This document shows, in pieces, positions 1 through 7,494 of a stretch of DNA of 64,000 nt. The notes below the pieces were generated by a model. The model was not told the origin of the DNA. It saw only the letters and a list, made by a program, of their open reading frames with translations, and made no database searches. A program made the position numbers and the translations under genes. Within the stretch, counting starts at the first letter, position 1. Every line of letters starts with the position of its first letter. The DNA is from Xanthobacteraceae bacterium. GTDB taxonomy: Bacteria > Pseudomonadota > Alphaproteobacteria > Rhizobiales > Xanthobacteraceae. The stretch covers positions 117,007 to 181,006 of the forward strand of contig JANINJ010000074.1 in the NCBI GenBank assembly GCA_024508855.1. Direction: 5' to 3'.

Positions 1-671
1 CGGCGGTGTATTGCGACCACAACGTGCTCGACCTTCCGGTGCCGGCCGCGGATGTCGATTACGACGGCGACCTGACGCCGATCATCAAGGAGTGGACCAG
101 CGTCTACGCCGCGACCGAGGACGTTCACGATGCCGCGCGGTTCGAGCGCGAGGTGCCCGAGGAGCGGCGGGTGAAGACGCGCGGCATCGAGGTCGGCCAG
201 ATCTTCTATTTCGGCACCAAATATTCGGAAACCATGAAGGCGCTGGTGGCGGGTCCGGATGGCGCCGAAGTGCCGATCCATGGCGGTTCCTATGGCGTCG
301 GTGTCTCGCGCCTCGTCGGCGCCATCATCGAGGCGTGCCATGACGACGCCGGCATCAAGTGGCCGGAGGCGGTGGCGCCGTTCCGCGTTGCCATCCTCAA
401 CCTCAAGCAGGGTTCGAGCGAAACCGATGCCGCCTGCGAGCAGCTTTATCGCGACCTGACCGCCAAGGGCGTCGACGTGCTGTACGACGACACCGACCAG
501 CGGCCGGGTGGCAAGTTCGCCACCGCCGACCTGATCGGCATTCCGTGGCAGATCCTGGTGGGACCGAAGGGACTCGCGGAAGGCAAGGTCGAGCTCAAGC
601 AGCGCGGCGACGGCGCGCGCGATCTGCTGTCGCCGGCCGACGTGGTGGTTCGCCTGACCGCGCCGCATTGA
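1..671 (+). CDS. proS: Prolyl-tRNA synthetase, C-terminal part (cut by window edge)
   Basis: Last ~222 residues of a class II prolyl-tRNA synthetase, which charges tRNA-Pro in the cytoplasm. The frame is open from the first bases, so the 5' part lies outside the window. Visible are class II motif 3 ([13 protein letters not shown], about residue 95 of the fragment), whose Arg contacts ATP, and the HGTP anticodon-binding domain (from about VAILNLKQ, with the [18 protein letters not shown] stretch). Alphaproteobacterial ProRS is normally the short form of about 440 residues without the editing insertion; that part cannot be checked here. lolC follows 86 bases downstream on the same strand. Confidence 0.95.
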   Translation, partial: AVYCDHNVLDLPVPAADVDYDGDLTPIIKEWTSVYAATEDVHDAARFEREVPEERRVKTRGIEVGQIFYFGTKYSETMKALVAGPDGAEVPIHGGSYGVGVSRLVGAIIEACHDDAGIKWPEAVAPFRVAILNLKQGSSETDAACEQLYRDLTAKGVDVLYDDTDQRPGGKFATADLIGIPWQILVGPKGLAEGKVELKQRGDGARDLLSPADVVVRLTAPH

Positions 672-757
672 TGTCGAGATGATTTATCCACCGTCCGTGC
701 GCGGACAGAGCAGCGTGGCGCGGATAGAATGCTCGCGAATCGTGGGAACACCGAACC

Positions 758-2038
758 ATGACTGATGCCGCAAGCGATCCGGTTCGAACCCGTCCCTTCG
801 CGCCGTTCGAGTGGATGCTGTCGACGCGCTATCTCCGCGCGCGCCGCAAGGAAGGTTTCATCTCGGTCATCGCCGGCTTCTCCTTCCTCGGGATCATGCT
901 CGGGGTCGCGACGCTGATCATCGTCATGGCGGTGATGAACGGCTTCCGCAAGGAACTGCTCGACAAGATCCTCGGCCTCAACGGTCACCTGCTGGTGCAG
1001 CCGCTGGAAAGCCCGCTGACCGACTGGAAGGAAGTCGCCGACCGCATCGACAAGGTGCAAGGCATCCGGCTGGCCGCGCCGGTGGTGGACGGGCAGGCGC
1101 TGGCGTCGTCGCCGTTCAATGCGGCTGGCGTGCTGGTGCGCGGCATTCGCGCAGCCGATCTCGACAACATCACGTCGATCGCCAAGAACATCAAGCAGGG
1201 CACGCTCGAAGGCTTCGACGAGGGGCAGGGCGTCGCGATCGGCCGCCGGCTCGCCGACCAGTTGTCGATCCATGCCGGCGACAACATCACGCTGGTCGCG
1301 CCTCGCGGCGCAGTGACGCCGATGGGCACGACACCGCGCATCAAGCCCTATCGCGTCGCTGCGGTATTCGAGATCGGCATGTCGGAATACGACTCGACGA
1401 TGGTGTTCATGCCGCTCGCCGAGGCGCAGGCCTATTTCAACCGCGCCAACGACGTCACCTCGATCGAGGTCTACACCACCAATCCCGACAAGATCGACCA
1501 GTTCCGCAAATCGGTCACCGAAGCGGCGGGACGGCCTATCTTCATGGTCGACTGGCGACAGCGTAATTCCACCTTCTTCAACGCGCTGCAGGTCGAGCGC
1601 AACGTCATGTTTCTGATCCTGACGCTGATCGTGCTGGTGGCAGCGCTCAACATCATCTCCGGCCTGATCATGCTGGTGAAGGACAAGGGCAGCGACATCG
1701 CGATCCTGCGCACCATGGGCGCGTCGCAGGGATCGATCATGCGGGTGTTCCTCATCACCGGTGCGGCGATCGGGGTGGTCGGCACCTTGACCGGCTTCGT
1801 CGTCGGTCTCGTGGTTTGCCTGAACATCGAATCGATCCGCCAATTCCTGTCGTGGCTGACCGCCACCGAATTGTTTTCGCCGGAATTGTATTTCCTGTCG
1901 AAGCTGCCGGCCGACGTCGATGTCGGCGAGACCAGTGCCGTCGTCATCATGGCGCTGACGCTGTCGTTCCTGGCGACGCTGTATCCCTCGTGGCGTGCCG
2001 CGCGCCTCGATCCCGTCGAAGCGCTGCGGTACGAGTGA
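758..2038 (+). CDS. lolC: Lipoprotein-releasing ABC transporter permease LolC/LolE
   Basis: A 426-residue inner-membrane permease of the LolCDE family, which lifts outer-membrane lipoproteins from the inner membrane onto the LolA chaperone. Topology fits the family: one helix near residues 43-65 ([20 protein letters not shown]), a periplasmic domain of about 220 residues, then three helices near 285-310, 330-355 and 392-412 forming the FtsX domain. The C-terminus ends in the usual Arg/Leu-rich segment ([12 protein letters not shown]). Only one permease gene precedes lolD, as in many alphaproteobacteria where a single LolC/E-type protein probably forms the homodimer (inference). lolD starts 8 bases after the stop, so the two are cotranscribed. 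Confidence 0.93.
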   Translation: MTDAASDPVRTRPFAPFEWMLSTRYLRARRKEGFISVIAGFSFLGIMLGVATLIIVMAVMNGFRKELLDKILGLNGHLLVQPLESPLTDWKEVADRIDKVQGIRLAAPVVDGQALASSPFNAAGVLVRGIRAADLDNITSIAKNIKQGTLEGFDEGQGVAIGRRLADQLSIHAGDNITLVAPRGAVTPMGTTPRIKPYRVAAVFEIGMSEYDSTMVFMPLAEAQAYFNRANDVTSIEVYTTNPDKIDQFRKSVTEAAGRPIFMVDWRQRNSTFFNALQVERNVMFLILTLIVLVAALNIISGLIMLVKDKGSDIAILRTMGASQGSIMRVFLITGAAIGVVGTLTGFVVGLVVCLNIESIRQFLSWLTATELFSPELYFLSKLPADVDVGETSAVVIMALTLSFLATLYPSWRAARLDPVEALRYE

Positions 2039-2046
2039 GGGATGGC

Positions 2047-2745
2047 ATGACGGAGGGGACGGAAGAAAAACCGGTTGTCTATCTGCACGACATCCGGCGC
2101 CAGTATCAGCAGGGCGAGACCACGCTGACGATTCTGGACGGCGCGCAGCTTGCGCTGTGGGCCGGGCAGTCGGTGGCGCTGGTGGCGCCGTCGGGTTCGG
2201 GCAAATCGACGCTGCTGCATATCGCCGGGCTGCTCGAACATCCCGACGAGGGCGAAGTCTTCGTCAACGGCAATCCTACCTCGGCGCTATCGGACGCGCA
2301 GCGCACCCAGATCAGGCGAACCGATATCGGCTTCGTCTATCAGTCGCATCGGCTGCTGCCGGAATTCACGGCGCTGGAAAACGTCATGATGCCGCAGATG
2401 ATCCGTGGCCTGAAGCGCTCGGAAGCGAGCCGGCGCGCCCGCGAGTTGCTCGGCTATCTCGGGCTCGATGCCCGCGTCACGCATCGGCCGGCGGAATTGT
2501 CCGGCGGCGAACAGCAGCGCGTGGCGATCGCGCGCGCGGTGGCCAACGCGCCGCGGGTTCTGTTTGCCGATGAGCCGACCGGCAATCTCGATCCGCACAC
2601 CGCGGACCATGTGTTTCAGGCGCTCATGCAACTGGTCAGGGCGACCCAGGTGTCGATGCTGATCGCCACGCACAACATGGAATTGGCCGCGCGGATGGAT
2701 CGCCGCGTCTCGCTGGAGAACGGCCAGGTCGTCGAGCTGGAATAA
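2047..2745 (+). CDS. lolD: Lipoprotein-releasing ABC transporter ATPase LolD
   Basis: A 232-residue ABC ATPase that powers the LolC/E permease encoded just upstream. All nucleotide-binding motifs are intact: Walker [10 protein letters not shown] at residues 47-55, Q-loop near 99 (FVYQSH), signature LSGGEQQ at 151-157, Walker [10 protein letters not shown] at 171-179 and the switch His at 209. The MacB/LolD subfamily is indicated by length, the neighbour and the [16 protein letters not shown] region. The ATG at 2047 is chosen because homology begins directly after it; longer in-frame extensions run back into lolC coding sequence. Confidence 0.95.
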   Translation: MTEGTEEKPVVYLHDIRRQYQQGETTLTILDGAQLALWAGQSVALVAPSGSGKSTLLHIAGLLEHPDEGEVFVNGNPTSALSDAQRTQIRRTDIGFVYQSHRLLPEFTALENVMMPQMIRGLKRSEASRRARELLGYLGLDARVTHRPAELSGGEQQRVAIARAVANAPRVLFADEPTGNLDPHTADHVFQALMQLVRATQVSMLIATHNMELAARMDRRVSLENGQVVELE

Positions 2746-2774
2746 CGTCGTCGGGTTCGGCCGGCGAGGCGGCT

Positions 2775-3035
2775 TTAGCGCCGATGCGGGCGACGCGGCG
2801 GCCATCGTTTCTCGACGTTGTAATGATAGAACGGATTCATCAGGCACTGGGCCGGCAGGCCCGACGCAACCGGCCTGCATTGCTCAATCGACGTGTAGGC
2901 GCACTCGTCGTAGGTGACGGGGCCGTAGACATGCAGGCACACCGGATAGTCCACCGCGGCCTGCGCACTGGACATGCCAAATCCGGCGGCGGTGGCAACC
3001 GCCGACATCGCGATCAGCGCTCGCCGCATCGTCAT
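2775..3035 (-). CDS. Small secreted DUF3551 protein, copy 1
   Basis: An 86-residue protein with a Sec signal peptide (MTMRRALIAMSAVATAAG..., cleavage near SSAQA/AV) and a mature part with four Cys in a DYPVC ... DEC ... EQC ... QC pattern, typical of DUF3551, a family common in Bradyrhizobium and relatives with no known function. The start at 3035 is preceded by an AGGGA ribosome site; longer frames upstream lack signal-peptide character. It lies directly downstream of a second DUF3551 gene with the same Cys spacing, so the two are a tandem duplication. The C-terminus is Arg/His/Pro rich. Function unknown; probably periplasmic. Confidence 0.8.
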   Translation of the reverse strand: MTMRRALIAMSAVATAAGFGMSSAQAAVDYPVCLHVYGPVTYDECAYTSIEQCRPVASGLPAQCLMNPFYHYNVEKRWPPRRPHRR

Positions 3036-3060
3036 GGCTAATTGTCCCTGCGGCCGGATA

Positions 3061-3348
3061 TCAATAATCGCGGTGGTGGTGATGGCGGCGGCGATGATGA
3101 CGCGGGCGCGGCGGAGCCGCTTCGTCATACACCGCGGGACCTTGATAGTAGGGATTGACGTCGCAGTAGTTGTAGCGGCCGGATGCGGTCGCTTCGCACT
3201 GCTCATAGGTCGAGAAGCTGCAATCTCCAAGGGAGCTGGGATAGCCCTGGCCCTTGATGCAGAACGGATAGTCCCGGGCCTGTGCCGGAGCCGTGGCGAA
3301 GGCCGACACCGCACCGATCGCCATTACCGCCAAAATTGCCGCACGCAT
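3061..3348 (-). CDS. Small secreted DUF3551 protein, copy 2
   Basis: A 95-residue DUF3551 paralogue of the next gene. The signal peptide starts MRAAILAVMAIGAVSAF and ends near PAQA/RDYP. The mature domain repeats the paralogue's plan (DYPFC ... GDC ... EQC ... YC, then NPYY), followed by a basic His-rich tail (RPRHHRRRHHHH) that could bind metal (inference). Start at 3348 is supported by a GGAGG site about 7 bases upstream. Both copies read in the same direction 25 bases apart and are probably one transcript. Role unknown. Confidence 0.8.
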   Translation of the reverse strand: MRAAILAVMAIGAVSAFATAPAQARDYPFCIKGQGYPSSLGDCSFSTYEQCEATASGRYNYCDVNPYYQGPAVYDEAAPPRPRHHRRRHHHHRDY

Positions 3349-3519
3349 CGCAAACCTCCGCTCCGGCCTTGGCCGGTCCTGTGATTCTTCGCGTAAACTC
3401 AAGCCGGTATTGCTGCTTCAGGTCAACTCACGATCCGGAGTAGCGCCGGTGCAATCGCCGCAGAGCCGGCATCCTAGAAACCTTTTGTTAAGGCCGTTTA
3501 TTCCTGGCCGCCGAGGTGC

Positions 3520-3548
3520 TTGACTCCTCAGAACAAAACTAGAACAAT
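3520..3548 (+). promoter_or_regulatory. Candidate sigma-70 promoter of the SOS micro-protein gene
   Basis: TTGACT (3520-3525) and AACAAT (3543-3548) are separated by 17 bases. The predicted transcript would begin near 3555, leaving an untranslated leader of about 22 bases before the ATG at 3578. Spacer and -10 are covered by the two LexA boxes described separately, so bound LexA would exclude RNA polymerase. The -35 is strong; the -10 matches consensus at four of six positions. Confidence 0.6.
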
Positions 3549-3563
3549 GTTCTGGTTATGTTC
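3531..3563 (+). promoter_or_regulatory. Double inverted LexA (SOS) box
   Basis: GAAC-N7-GAAC occupies 3531-3545 and GTTC-N7-GTTC occupies 3549-3563, with three bases between them. Each is a full match to the alphaproteobacterial LexA direct-repeat operator, and together they form a large inverted repeat. The same half-sites with the same 7-base spacing stand in front of lexA at 35216-35230 in this window. Two full operators on one core promoter predict tight repression and damage-inducible release. LexA control is inference; the pattern is read directly. Confidence 0.75.
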
Positions 3564-3577
3564 CAAAGGAGGCAAAC

Positions 3578-3676
3578 ATGCTGAAGGTGTTCGTTGAAGA
3601 AGCTGCGGCGCTGGCATCCATTACGCTGTTCGTGGGCATGATCGCGGTGTGGGCCCAGGTCATTCCGCAGCTCTGA
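3578..3676 (+). CDS. 32-residue single-helix membrane micro-protein, predicted SOS-induced
   Basis: Short gene ATG-TGA of 32 codons behind an optimal ribosome site AAAGGAGG (3565-3572, 5 bases before ATG). The product begins MLKVFVEEAAAL, has an uninterrupted hydrophobic stretch at about residues 8-28 containing one Trp, and ends in VIPQL. It has no signal-cleavage site, so it is predicted to stay as a single transmembrane helix. It sits under two LexA boxes. Known SOS-induced proteins of this build include Caulobacter SidA (29 residues, blocks division through FtsW/FtsN) and E. coli TisB (29 residues, membrane depolarising). I cannot show homology to either, so function is inferred from size, topology and regulation. 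A 7-bp hairpin (3678-3697) follows the stop. Confidence 0.72.
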   Translation: MLKVFVEEAAALASITLFVGMIAVWAQVIPQL

Positions 3677-3852
3677 TTCCATCGCTCCGACGATGGAGAT
3701 GGTGCATGAGGTCGCTGTCCTGAGGATTTCCGGGACAGCGGGCAGGGCGAGGGGGTTCCGGGTGGACAGCCCCGGCGGTACGCCGCACCATTGCGGGGCG
3801 AGTCGGTTGGTTCAACCGGTCGTTCTCCTCCAGTTGAAGCTGTTGTCGCCGC

Positions 3853-6800
3853 ATGCCCAAGCCCGAACTGCCCGTGTCACCGGCTTCCGGTCCCGGATTT
3901 GTCCACCTGCACGTCCACTCCGCCTATTCGCTGCTGCGGGGCGCGATGAAGGTGCAGAAGCTGGCCGAACTCGCCAAGGCGGATCGGCAGCCGGCGCTGG
4001 CGCTGACTGATACCGACAACCTGTTCGGCGCGCTGGAATTCTCCGACAAGCTCGCCGGCTACGGCATCCAGCCGATCGTCGGTTGTGAGCTGGGAATCGA
4101 TTTCGGCGATCAGGACCCCAATGGCCGCGCCACCGTTCTGAGCGCGCCGTCGCGCATCGTGCTGCTGGCCGCACGCGAGCAGGGTTACCGCAGCCTGATG
4201 CGGCTCAATTCCCGCGCCTTCCTCGAAACCCCGGTGCACCAGTCGCCGCACATCAAGCTCGAATGGCTCGAGGGCGAGTCAGAGGGGCTGATCGCATTGA
4301 CCGGTGGCCCGGAGGGCCCGGTATCGCTGGCGATCACCGCCGAACAGGCGGCACTCGCCGCGCAACGCTGCGATCGGCTGGCGGAGTTTTTCGGCGATCG
4401 GCTTTATATCGAATTGCAGCGCCATGGCGTCGAGCGCGAGCGGCGCGCCGAATCCGCGCTGATCGATCTGGCCTACGCCAAGGGTCTGCCGCTGGTAGCA
4501 ACCAACGAGCCGTATTTCGCAGCGGCCGACGACTACGAAGCGCACGATGCGCTGTTGTGCATCGCCGGCGGCCGGCTGATCGCCGAAACCGAACGCGATC
4601 AGCTCACCCCCGACCATCGTTTCAAGACCCGCGCCGAAATGGCGGTGCTGTTCGCCGATCTGCCGGAGGCACTGGCGTCCACCGTCGAGATCGCCGCGCG
4701 CTGTGCCTATCGGCCGCGTACCCGCAAGCCGATCCTGCCGCACTTCACCGTCGGCCCGGATACCAACGCCGCCGATGCCGAGGTTGCGGAAGCCGCCGAG
4801 CTGCGCCGTCAGGCCGAAGAGGGGCTGGCGCGCCGCCTCGCGCTGCACGGTCTTTCGCAGGGCACGAGCGAGGAGGACTATCAGAAGCGGTTGGGCTTCG
4901 AGCTCGACGTCATCACCCGCATGAAATATTCGGGCTACTTCCTGATCGTGTCCGACTTCATCAAGTGGGCGAAGGCGCAGGGCATTCCGGTCGGGCCGGG
5001 GCGCGGTTCGGGCGCAGGCTCGCTGGTCGCCTATGCGCTGACCATCACCGACCTCGATCCGATTCGCTTCGGCCTGCTGTTCGAGCGCTTCCTCAATCCC
5101 GAGCGCGTCTCGATGCCGGACTTCGACATCGACTTCTGCCAGGACCGCCGCGGCGAGGTCATCGACTACGTGCAGCAGCGCTACGGCCGCGATCACGTCG
5201 CGCAGATCATCACCTTCGGAACGCTGCAGGCGCGCGGCGTGCTGCGCGACGTCGGCCGCGTGTTGCAGATGCCTTACGGGCAGGTCGACAAGCTGACCAA
5301 GCTGGTGCCGCAGAATCCTGCCGCGCCGGTGTCGCTGAAGCAGGCGATCGAGGGCGAGCCGAAACTGCAGGCGTTCCGCGAGGAAGACCCGGTGGTGGCG
5401 CGCGCCTTCGATATCGCGCAGAAGCTGGAGGGACTGACGCGCCACGCCTCGACCCACGCCGCCGGCATCGTGATCGGCGACCGGCCGCTCAGCGATCTCG
5501 TGCCGCTCTACCGCGATCCGAAATCCGACATGCCGGTGACCCAGTTCAACATGAAATGGGTCGAGCCTGCGGGGCTGGTGAAGTTCGACTTCCTCGGACT
5601 GAAGACGCTCACCGTGCTCGATGTCGCAGTGAAGCTGTTGAAGCAGCGTGGCAAGAATGTCGATCTTTCGACGCTGCCGCTCGACGACGCGCCGACCTAT
5701 CAGATGCTGGCACGCGGCGACGTGGTCGGCGTGTTCCAGGTTGAAAGTCAAGGCATGCGGCGTGCGCTGGTCGACATGCGGCCGGACCGTTTCGAGGACA
5801 TCATCGCGCTGGTCGCGCTCTATCGCCCGGGGCCGATGGCCAACATCCCGACCTATTGCGCGCGCAAGCACGGCGACGAGGAGCCGGAATACCTGCATCC
5901 GATGCTGGAGCCGATCCTGAAGGAGACCTTCGGCGTCATCATCTATCAGGAACAGGTGATGCAGATCGCGCAGGTCATGGCCGGCTATTCGCTCGGCGAC
6001 GCCGACCTGTTGCGCCGCGCCATGGGCAAGAAGATCCGCGCCGAGATGGAGAAGCAGCGCGCCATCTTCGTCGAAGGCGCGGTGAAGAACGGTGTGCAGC
6101 AATCGCAGGCCGATACCATCTTCGAATTGCTGGCGAAGTTCGCCGACTACGGCTTCAACAAGAGCCATGCCGCCGCCTATGCGCTGGTGTCGTACCAGAC
6201 CGCCTATATGAAGGCGCATTATCCGGTCGAGTTCATCGCCGCGTCGATGACGCTCGACATGAGCAACACCGACAAGCTGTCGGAATTCCGCTCGGAAGCG
6301 CAGCGGCTCGGCATCAAGGTCGAAGCGCCGTCGATCAATCGTTCCGGCCCGACCTTCGAGGTCAGCGACAACACGATCTACTACGCGCTGGCGGCGCTGA
6401 AGGGCGTGGGCGCCAGTGCGGTGGAGCAGATCGTCGACGCACGCCAGAAGGGTCTTTTCACCTCGCTGGCCGACTTCGCCACGCGGGTGAATCCGCGCGC
6501 GGTCAACAAGCGCGTGATCGAGACGCTGGCTGCGGCCGGCGCGTTCGACACGCTCGAGAGCAATCGCGCGCGCGCCTTTGCCGGTGCGGAATCCATTCTC
6601 GCCGCATGCCAGCGCAGCCATGAGGCAGTCACTTCCGGCCAGAACGACATGTTCGGCAACATGGCCGATGCGCCGACGGTGATGCTGCCGAATATCGATG
6701 CGTGGCTGCCGTCCGACCGGCTGCGCCGCGAATATGATGCCATCGGCTTCTTCCTGTCCGGTCATCCGCTCGACGACTACGCCACGATCCTCAAGCGGCT

Positions 6801-7356
6801 GCGCGTGCAGTCGTGGGCCGAATTCTCGCGCGCGGTAAAGACCGGTGCGACCGCAGGCAAGGTCGCCGCAACGGTGGTGTCGCGCATGGAGCGGCGTACC
6901 AAGACCGGCAACAAGATGGGCATCATCGGGCTGTCCGATCCGACCGGGCATTTCGAGGCGGTGCTGTTCTCTGAAGGGCTGGCGCAATTCCGCGAAGTGC
7001 TGGAGCCGGGTGCAGCGGTGCTGCTGCAACTCGGCGCCGAGCTGCAGGGCGAGGATGTGCGCGCGCGCGTGCTGCACGCCGAACCGCTCGACGACGCAGC
7101 GGCGAAAACCCAGAAGGGCCTGCGCATCTTCCTGCGCGATACCAAATCGCTGGACTCGGTGGCCAAGCGACTGGAGGGACCGGCCGGCGGTGGCTCGTCC
7201 GCACCGGGACGCGGCGATGGCGACGTCTCGCTGGTGCTGATGCTCGACCTCGAAACCGAGATCGAAATGAAGCTTCCGGGCCGTTACAAGGTTTCGCCGC
7301 AGATCGCGGGCGCCATCAAGGCGGTCTCGGGCGTCGTTGACGTGCAGACCCTTTAA
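3853..7356 (+). CDS. dnaE: DNA polymerase III alpha subunit
   Basis: A 1167-residue replicative polymerase catalytic subunit, close to the ~1160 of DnaE1. It opens with a PHP domain (HLHVHSAYS at 18-26), then the C-family polymerase core: GPGRGSGAGS near 385, catalytic acidic residues in PDFDIDF (Asp423 and Asp425) and Asp579 in KFDFLG. Helix-hairpin-helix and OB-fold regions follow, the latter near residues 1000-1080. Length and the full core indicate housekeeping DnaE1 rather than SOS mutasis DnaE2, which normally pairs with imuA/imuB; neither is nearby. The ATG at 3853 has only a weak ribosome site, but homology starts within 15 residues of it. Confidence 0.96.
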   Translation: MPKPELPVSPASGPGFVHLHVHSAYSLLRGAMKVQKLAELAKADRQPALALTDTDNLFGALEFSDKLAGYGIQPIVGCELGIDFGDQDPNGRATVLSAPSRIVLLAAREQGYRSLMRLNSRAFLETPVHQSPHIKLEWLEGESEGLIALTGGPEGPVSLAITAEQAALAAQRCDRLAEFFGDRLYIELQRHGVERERRAESALIDLAYAKGLPLVATNEPYFAAADDYEAHDALLCIAGGRLIAETERDQLTPDHRFKTRAEMAVLFADLPEALASTVEIAARCAYRPRTRKPILPHFTVGPDTNAADAEVAEAAELRRQAEEGLARRLALHGLSQGTSEEDYQKRLGFELDVITRMKYSGYFLIVSDFIKWAKAQGIPVGPGRGSGAGSLVAYALTITDLDPIRFGLLFERFLNPERVSMPDFDIDFCQDRRGEVIDYVQQRYGRDHVAQIITFGTLQARGVLRDVGRVLQMPYGQVDKLTKLVPQNPAAPVSLKQAIEGEPKLQAFREEDPVVARAFDIAQKLEGLTRHASTHAAGIVIGDRPLSDLVPLYRDPKSDMPVTQFNMKWVEPAGLVKFDFLGLKTLTVLDVAVKLLKQRGKNVDLSTLPLDDAPTYQMLARGDVVGVFQVESQGMRRALVDMRPDRFEDIIALVALYRPGPMANIPTYCARKHGDEEPEYLHPMLEPILKETFGVIIYQEQVMQIAQVMAGYSLGDADLLRRAMGKKIRAEMEKQRAIFVEGAVKNGVQQSQADTIFELLAKFADYGFNKSHAAAYALVSYQTAYMKAHYPVEFIAASMTLDMSNTDKLSEFRSEAQRLGIKVEAPSINRSGPTFEVSDNTIYYALAALKGVGASAVEQIVDARQKGLFTSLADFATRVNPRAVNKRVIETLAAAGAFDTLESNRARAFAGAESILAACQRSHEAVTSGQNDMFGNMADAPTVMLPNIDAWLPSDRLRREYDAIGFFLSGHPLDDYATILKRLRVQSWAEFSRAVKTGATAGKVAATVVSRMERRTKTGNKMGIIGLSDPTGHFEAVLFSEGLAQFREVLEPGAAVLLQLGAELQGEDVRARVLHAEPLDDAAAKTQKGLRIFLRDTKSLDSVAKRLEGPAGGGSSAPGRGDGDVSLVLMLDLETEIEMKLPGRYKVSPQIAGAIKAVSGVVDVQTL

Positions 7357-7494
7357 GGTAACTCTCGGCCATACGGATCTATGGGCGGGATGGCGGCGTT
7401 GCCTTGATCGAACCGCTTTTCGTTCAAGTAATATTCAGCGAGCGGCGCGCGGAATGCACGCCGACGGTATTCGATTGTCGACGGGACAACGACC

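Noticed and set aside
740..800. GGTTCGAACCC, a T-arm-like sequence suggesting a tRNA gene
   Set aside because: It lies inside the lolC coding sequence; no acceptor stem, anticodon loop or D-arm can be folded around it.
4279..7077. Very long antisense open frame (about 930 codons) opposite dnaE
   Set aside because: High-GC codon use suppresses stops in this frame. The product is His/Arg/Asp-rich low-complexity sequence with no domain, and dnaE on the other strand is certain.
3853..7356. dnaE as the SOS-regulated DnaE2 mutasome polymerase because LexA boxes are upstream
   Set aside because: The boxes sit on the promoter of the micro-protein, about 290 bases before dnaE. Length and lack of imuA/imuB partners fit housekeeping DnaE1. 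Readthrough into dnaE after damage remains possible.
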